A stretch of 64,000 bases of DNA, taken from NCBI GenBank assembly GCA_030272155.1, contig CP126194.1, positions 186,001 to 250,000 of the forward strand. Reading direction: 5' to 3'. The position numbers were made by a program, and so were the translations under genes. This document shows, one piece after another, positions 60,531-64,000 of the stretch (the first letter of the stretch is position 1; each line of letters begins with the position of its first letter). This stretch comes from Tetradesmus obliquus. Its lineage: Eukaryota; Chlorophyta; Chlorophyceae; Sphaeropleales; Scenedesmaceae. The notes beneath the pieces are model-generated. The model ran no database searches, was not told the origin of the DNA, and was given only the letters and a program-made list of their open reading frames with translations.

Positions 60531-62433
60531 GGATTCAAAACATATGCAGGCGTCAGCTGTGCTTCTGCTAGCAGTGCAAACAGAAATAACATGTCAGGTC
60601 AACCTAATGTTTGCAGCAACCTGGGGTTTGACCAGCCTTCACTAGGCACTGGTACGAAAGTAGCGCAAAGGCAGCATACTCATTGAATGCAACTTTCAAC
60701 AACGAATCTAAATCAAATTGAGCCACTATATGGGGTGCTGTGTAACTTGAGTAAAGTGCTTGCAAACCACCTGCTGCGCCCCGACTCTTTGAATTTTCGC
60801 GGGTCTGTTATCTGCTGCTTTCTGCTGCTATAGGGCGCTGCTGCCTGCACATATGTATTCATGTAACCGGTTCTACTTCTGGGCAGCACTTGCTGGCTGA
60901 TCAGGCTCTGCAGTTGTGGTGTGCCAAGTGCCCTGCCGCTGTTGTTGCGGTCTGCTGTCTGGCCCTGTACGTTGTGCGCTGCGCTGCTGCTGCTAATCTT
61001 GTTGCGGATCACCGATCGACGTTTCAGCATTACAGGCAGCTGCTGCGCGTGTGCAGCTAGGGTGGTTGAGCACAGTTGGTTGAGTGCTGCCATTCCACAC
61101 ACTCTCCTGCAGACATTCATCTTGTGTGATCACGCTGAATTCTGGAGCTGAAAAGAACTAGCAGTTTGGAGCGGGCGCTGCAAGCAGGTGAGGTGCCTGC
61201 AGGACAGCTGACATGCAAGCAAACCAAGGCAGCAGGTTCAGCAGCTGTGCCTTGCTGTACCTACCACAAGCAGCAGGTTGCTGTGCCAGCATGGCTTTCT
61301 GTTTGTGTGCTATGTGGCTTTGTCTCATATCTGGGATGCTAGGTTCGTACCCTACCCCACTGAAGGCAAAAATGCACATCTTCCTTTGCTGCAGCAGTTC
61401 TCAGCCTGCATTGCAATCCTGCTGCTGCTGTTTCTGGGCAAAGTTGATGAATTGCCTGCCCACCTGTTTATGTTATAGCAGGCCTGCTGCAGCTGCTGCT
61501 GGTGGTGCAGCTGTCCCAAATCCTGCATTACTGTTGTTTGCAATTGCTGGGACCTGCCTGGCCAGCAGCACATTCAGCAGCAGACAGCAGAGTGCAGCTC
61601 AGAGGAGGGTGCTGTCACCTGCTGTAGCCTCTGTTTTTCGAATGCACACTTTGCCAGGCAAGACAGCAGCAGCAGCAGCCTGGTGGTCATGCAGTGCTGC
61701 TGCTAAATTTTCAAAAGCACATTCAGAGCACAGCCTTGTCTTGAAAGACGTTTTAAAAGCAATCCGAATTGTCTGCTGTTGCTGCCGCAGCACGATCGAG
61801 CTGGCGTAGCCTGCACAGGTGTCTTGGACTCACTGGCTCCGTGACCAGGCTGGCTGCCCGGCGTCTTACCGGAGAAAATTCTCGGCCCAGTAAGATGTAA
61901 GAATCAGCTATTATGTATGAGGATAAGTTTGCAGCGTGACAGCTGTCTGCATCGAGAGTGGCTGATTCGGCAGCACTTCCCCGTCACGGATTACCTGACT
62001 CAAACACAGCTTTCTCCTGCCGTGCGTCAGCTCAATTTAATTCTTGAATAGATGTTATTACAATGCCAAGAGTGCAGCGACATCAATGCATCCTGCTTGG
62101 TAGGGCAACCGTTGAGACAAGTAACGTGTGGTTCAGTAGCTGGAGCTGCATGAAGCACATGTTAGCACGTACAATAATTAATTTCAACCGTAACAAGTAC
62201 AATCATTCACGCACATCGGCTCAACTCGCCTGCATGTGAACTGCCCATCAACAGCACTGCTGCCCTGGCAGAACTGCCTTGCCACGCGCCCGCGCTTTTC
62301 ACTCTGGGCCAGTCTATGCACCAATACACCATCTGACAATTATTATCAGATAACAATCTATCAACTAATCATGCCTGTGGCTGTCCATGCTGGCATACAG
62401 TTGAAAACAAAGACATAACCACCCAGCTACAGC
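60531..62433. other. Intergenic spacer carrying one 723-bp insert
   Basis: 1,903 bp with the insert at 60640-61362. It is the last full spacer in the window. Confidence 0.6.
60640..61362. mobile_element. 723-bp non-autonomous element, copy 8
   Basis: Single insert with the standard ends and flanks. Confidence 0.7.
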
Positions 62434-63944
62434 ATGGCACCAGCACATCGCCGGCGCCGTGCGGTGCGCACACACAGGAGCCCAACCAGCAGAGGAGCTG
62501 TCAGAAAGGTGAGCTTGCAGGGAGTGTCAATCAACGACCTGCTGACAGCTGCTAGCTGTCTAGAGTGCAGCCAGCAGCCATATACATTCTAAGCCCTGCA
62601 GCAGCAGCAGCAGCGTGCTCAGCGCTGATCATCCCTAGGCCAGTTGCCAGCCGTACCCGTGCGCTGCTTGTTGTCACGGCATACAAACACCCTGTCCAGC
62701 CTGCTGCGCACCACATCCCACAAATCTGGCAGCCTCAGTGCATCAGCCATGACAGAGGCAGGTGTGATGTTCATGAATGTGTCACGCAGCGTCCGCTGCA
62801 GATCACGCGGTGATACATCTGCACCAGTCAGCTGGTAGGTGTTGTACAGATGGTTACGGAAGCTAGCCTTGAGGCTGCCGAATGCATGCTCAATGGGCTG
62901 GTTGAAGTCTGGGGAGTAGGGTGCAATTTGCAGCACCTGCTCTGGGCTGATGCCAACTGCAGCTAGGAGCTCTGCGGCATCTTGCCCGACATGAACACTG
63001 GGGTTGTCGAAGATGTACAGCGGCGTAGTGCCGCGCGTGCGCTGCTGTTGGTTAGCCTTCTCTGCAAGCTCCTTCATGCAGTGGACAAACTCCAGCTGTG
63101 TCATGCTCTTGGCCTTCACGTTCTTCTTCTTCTTCTGCCTCTTCAACTGCAGGTGCAGGTTTTGCCGGGTTGGCAGCGGAAAGCCTTGTTAGCAGCAGCG
63201 CAGCTGAATGTGGATGTGCAAGTGGATGATAAGGGACGCCCATTCATCAGGCTTGAGGCAGATGGGAAAAGCAGGCCCAGGATCATCAGCTTGGGGATAC
63301 GCAAGCGGCCACTGCACTGGGCCATGACGGGTTGCCTGCCAGGTGTGCAGCACTTCAAGTTCTGCGAGCCGCGCGCTGCCGCAACTGAAGCAGCTCTGGA
63401 GTGCAAGCAGTGTGCATGTTTGATGCCTAATGTGGGTGGCACAGGCGCACGCAACATGCCTGCAAGTGAGGAGCAGCTGATGCGCAAGCTGTACAGGTTG
63501 GGAATATGTGACAGCATGTGCGCGCAAGTGGCAGTAGGGTGGTGGCGAGGCCGGGTCGATTTCTTGCATGCGCAGCGCAGCGTGCTGATTCAAGCAGATG
63601 GGACATGCCATGACACTGGTATGTATGACAACAGCACAGAGAAGCTGTTGCAGCGCAACGTTGCCTTCTGTGCTGCTGCGTATGCCAAGTTCCTGCCAGC
63701 AGGCGGCAGTGTGCTGCGGGTGCGCACATGTGAAAGTGACTGGCAGGATTCCCTGGAGACTGGTTTCCAGCTTGCTGCTGGGGGTGGTGTCATTGTGCTG
63801 TCACCAAGCTACTCTGTTGTTATGGTCAGCGCAGGCCGCGGTGTGCAGCGCGCCTTCCCTGAGGCACTGCGAGATGCACTGCCACGTTGTGTGTACACAG
63901 AACGCAACAGCTGGCATGTCCTTCAATGGCGCGCATCTAACTAA
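62434..63944 (+). CDS. Vsr/EDxHD-like nuclease, copy 16
   Basis: Exon 1 62434-62508, exon 2 63153-63944. Complete despite lying near the window end. Confidence 0.7.
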
Positions 63945-64000
63945 TAGCAGCACACACTCACATAGTATGGTGTGTTGGGGTTGCCAACGTGGTCAATGTT
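62619..64000 (-). CDS. Tc1/mariner-type transposase, copy 16, truncated by window edge
   Basis: Exon 2 63146-62619 is complete (second Asp and Glu of the triad). Only the last 13 codons of exon 1 (64000-63962) are inside the window, followed by the GTGAGTG donor. Confidence 0.8.

Larger units (their letters stand above)
1..64000. repeat. Tandem array of a 3,590-bp two-gene unit (16 periods)
   Basis: The same landmarks recur head to tail across the whole window. The transposase exon-1 stop-side boundary falls at 738, 4328, 8638, 12228, 15818, 19408, 23718, 27308, 30898, 35208, 40241, 43831, 48141, 52451, 56041, 59631 and 63941. Spacings are 3,590 (nine times), 4,310 (six times) and 5,033 (once), and the longer ones equal 3,590 plus one or two copies of a 723-bp element, less the 3 bp of the empty site. 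Encoded proteins are identical in all full copies, which points to recent amplification or strong homogenisation. No unique flanking sequence is visible, so the true array length is unknown. The inserts vary from copy to copy in a non-periodic way, which argues against a simple assembly loop, but raw reads would be needed to exclude collapse or expansion. Confidence 0.97.

Noticed and set aside
1-64000. An rDNA, tRNA or CRISPR array as the explanation for the periodicity.
   Set aside because: No rRNA-like sequence is seen. The repeat unit is kilobases long with protein-coding genes, and there are no short direct repeats with spacers.
1-64000. Assembly artefact from looping a single unit.
   Set aside because: Not supported by the aperiodic pattern of empty-T, empty-A, single and double inserts in the second half of the window, though the exact 15,080-bp duplication in the first half cannot be cleared without reads.

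Overview
The whole window is one head-to-tail tandem array. The unit is 3,590 bp and carries two spliced protein genes on opposite strands. It occurs 16 times in register (successive copies start 3,590, 4,310 or 5,033 bp apart), and the array runs off both window edges. Every difference in spacing comes from a 723-bp element that is absent, present once, or present twice head to tail at one fixed position. By eye the copies are otherwise the same: the two genes translate identically in every full copy. GT-AG introns, CTGCAG-type acceptors, abundant CAG/CTG triplets and the lack of any bacterial operon structure suggest the nuclear genome of a eukaryote. A chlorophyte green alga is most likely; this is inference from composition and protein style, not a database result.

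Each unit is built as follows (first complete copy, 2821-5227). On the minus strand is a Tc1/mariner-type (IS630/DDE_3) transposase: exon 1 at 5227-4349 and exon 2 at 3533-3006, joined in phase 0 across an 815-bp intron to give 468 residues with a complete D, D, E triad. On the plus strand is a probable PD-(D/E)xK nuclease of the Vsr/EDxHD homing-endonuclease type: exon 1 at 2821-2895 (arginine-rich) and exon 2 at 3540-4331, joined in phase 0 across a 644-bp intron to give 288 residues. The genes interlock: the nuclease's main exon lies wholly inside the transposase intron, and the transposase's second exon lies wholly inside the nuclease intron. A single palindromic hexamer, CTGCAG at 3534-3539, serves as the 3' splice site for both strands. 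The splice models are my inference from frame, motifs and domain continuity; no transcript data were available.

Between gene pairs is a spacer of 1,183 bp, or 1,903/2,626 bp when filled, lying between the two start codons and so probably holding both promoters. The 723-bp element sits 110 bp upstream of the transposase ATG. It has imperfect inverted ends and no recognisable transposase. Unoccupied sites are a 13-bp palindrome, GCCTTC-W-GAAGGC, whose centre is T in four copies and A in five. Coded as T, A, I (one insert) and D (two inserts), the 16 spacers read TIAT TIAT IDAI IAAI, so the first eight units form an exact 15,080-bp higher-order duplication.

Working interpretation: a transposon acquired a nuclease gene inside a spliceosomal intron of its transposase, possibly as a homing-type intron, and the composite became satellite-like by tandem amplification, with a secondary non-autonomous element still moving or being copied within the array.
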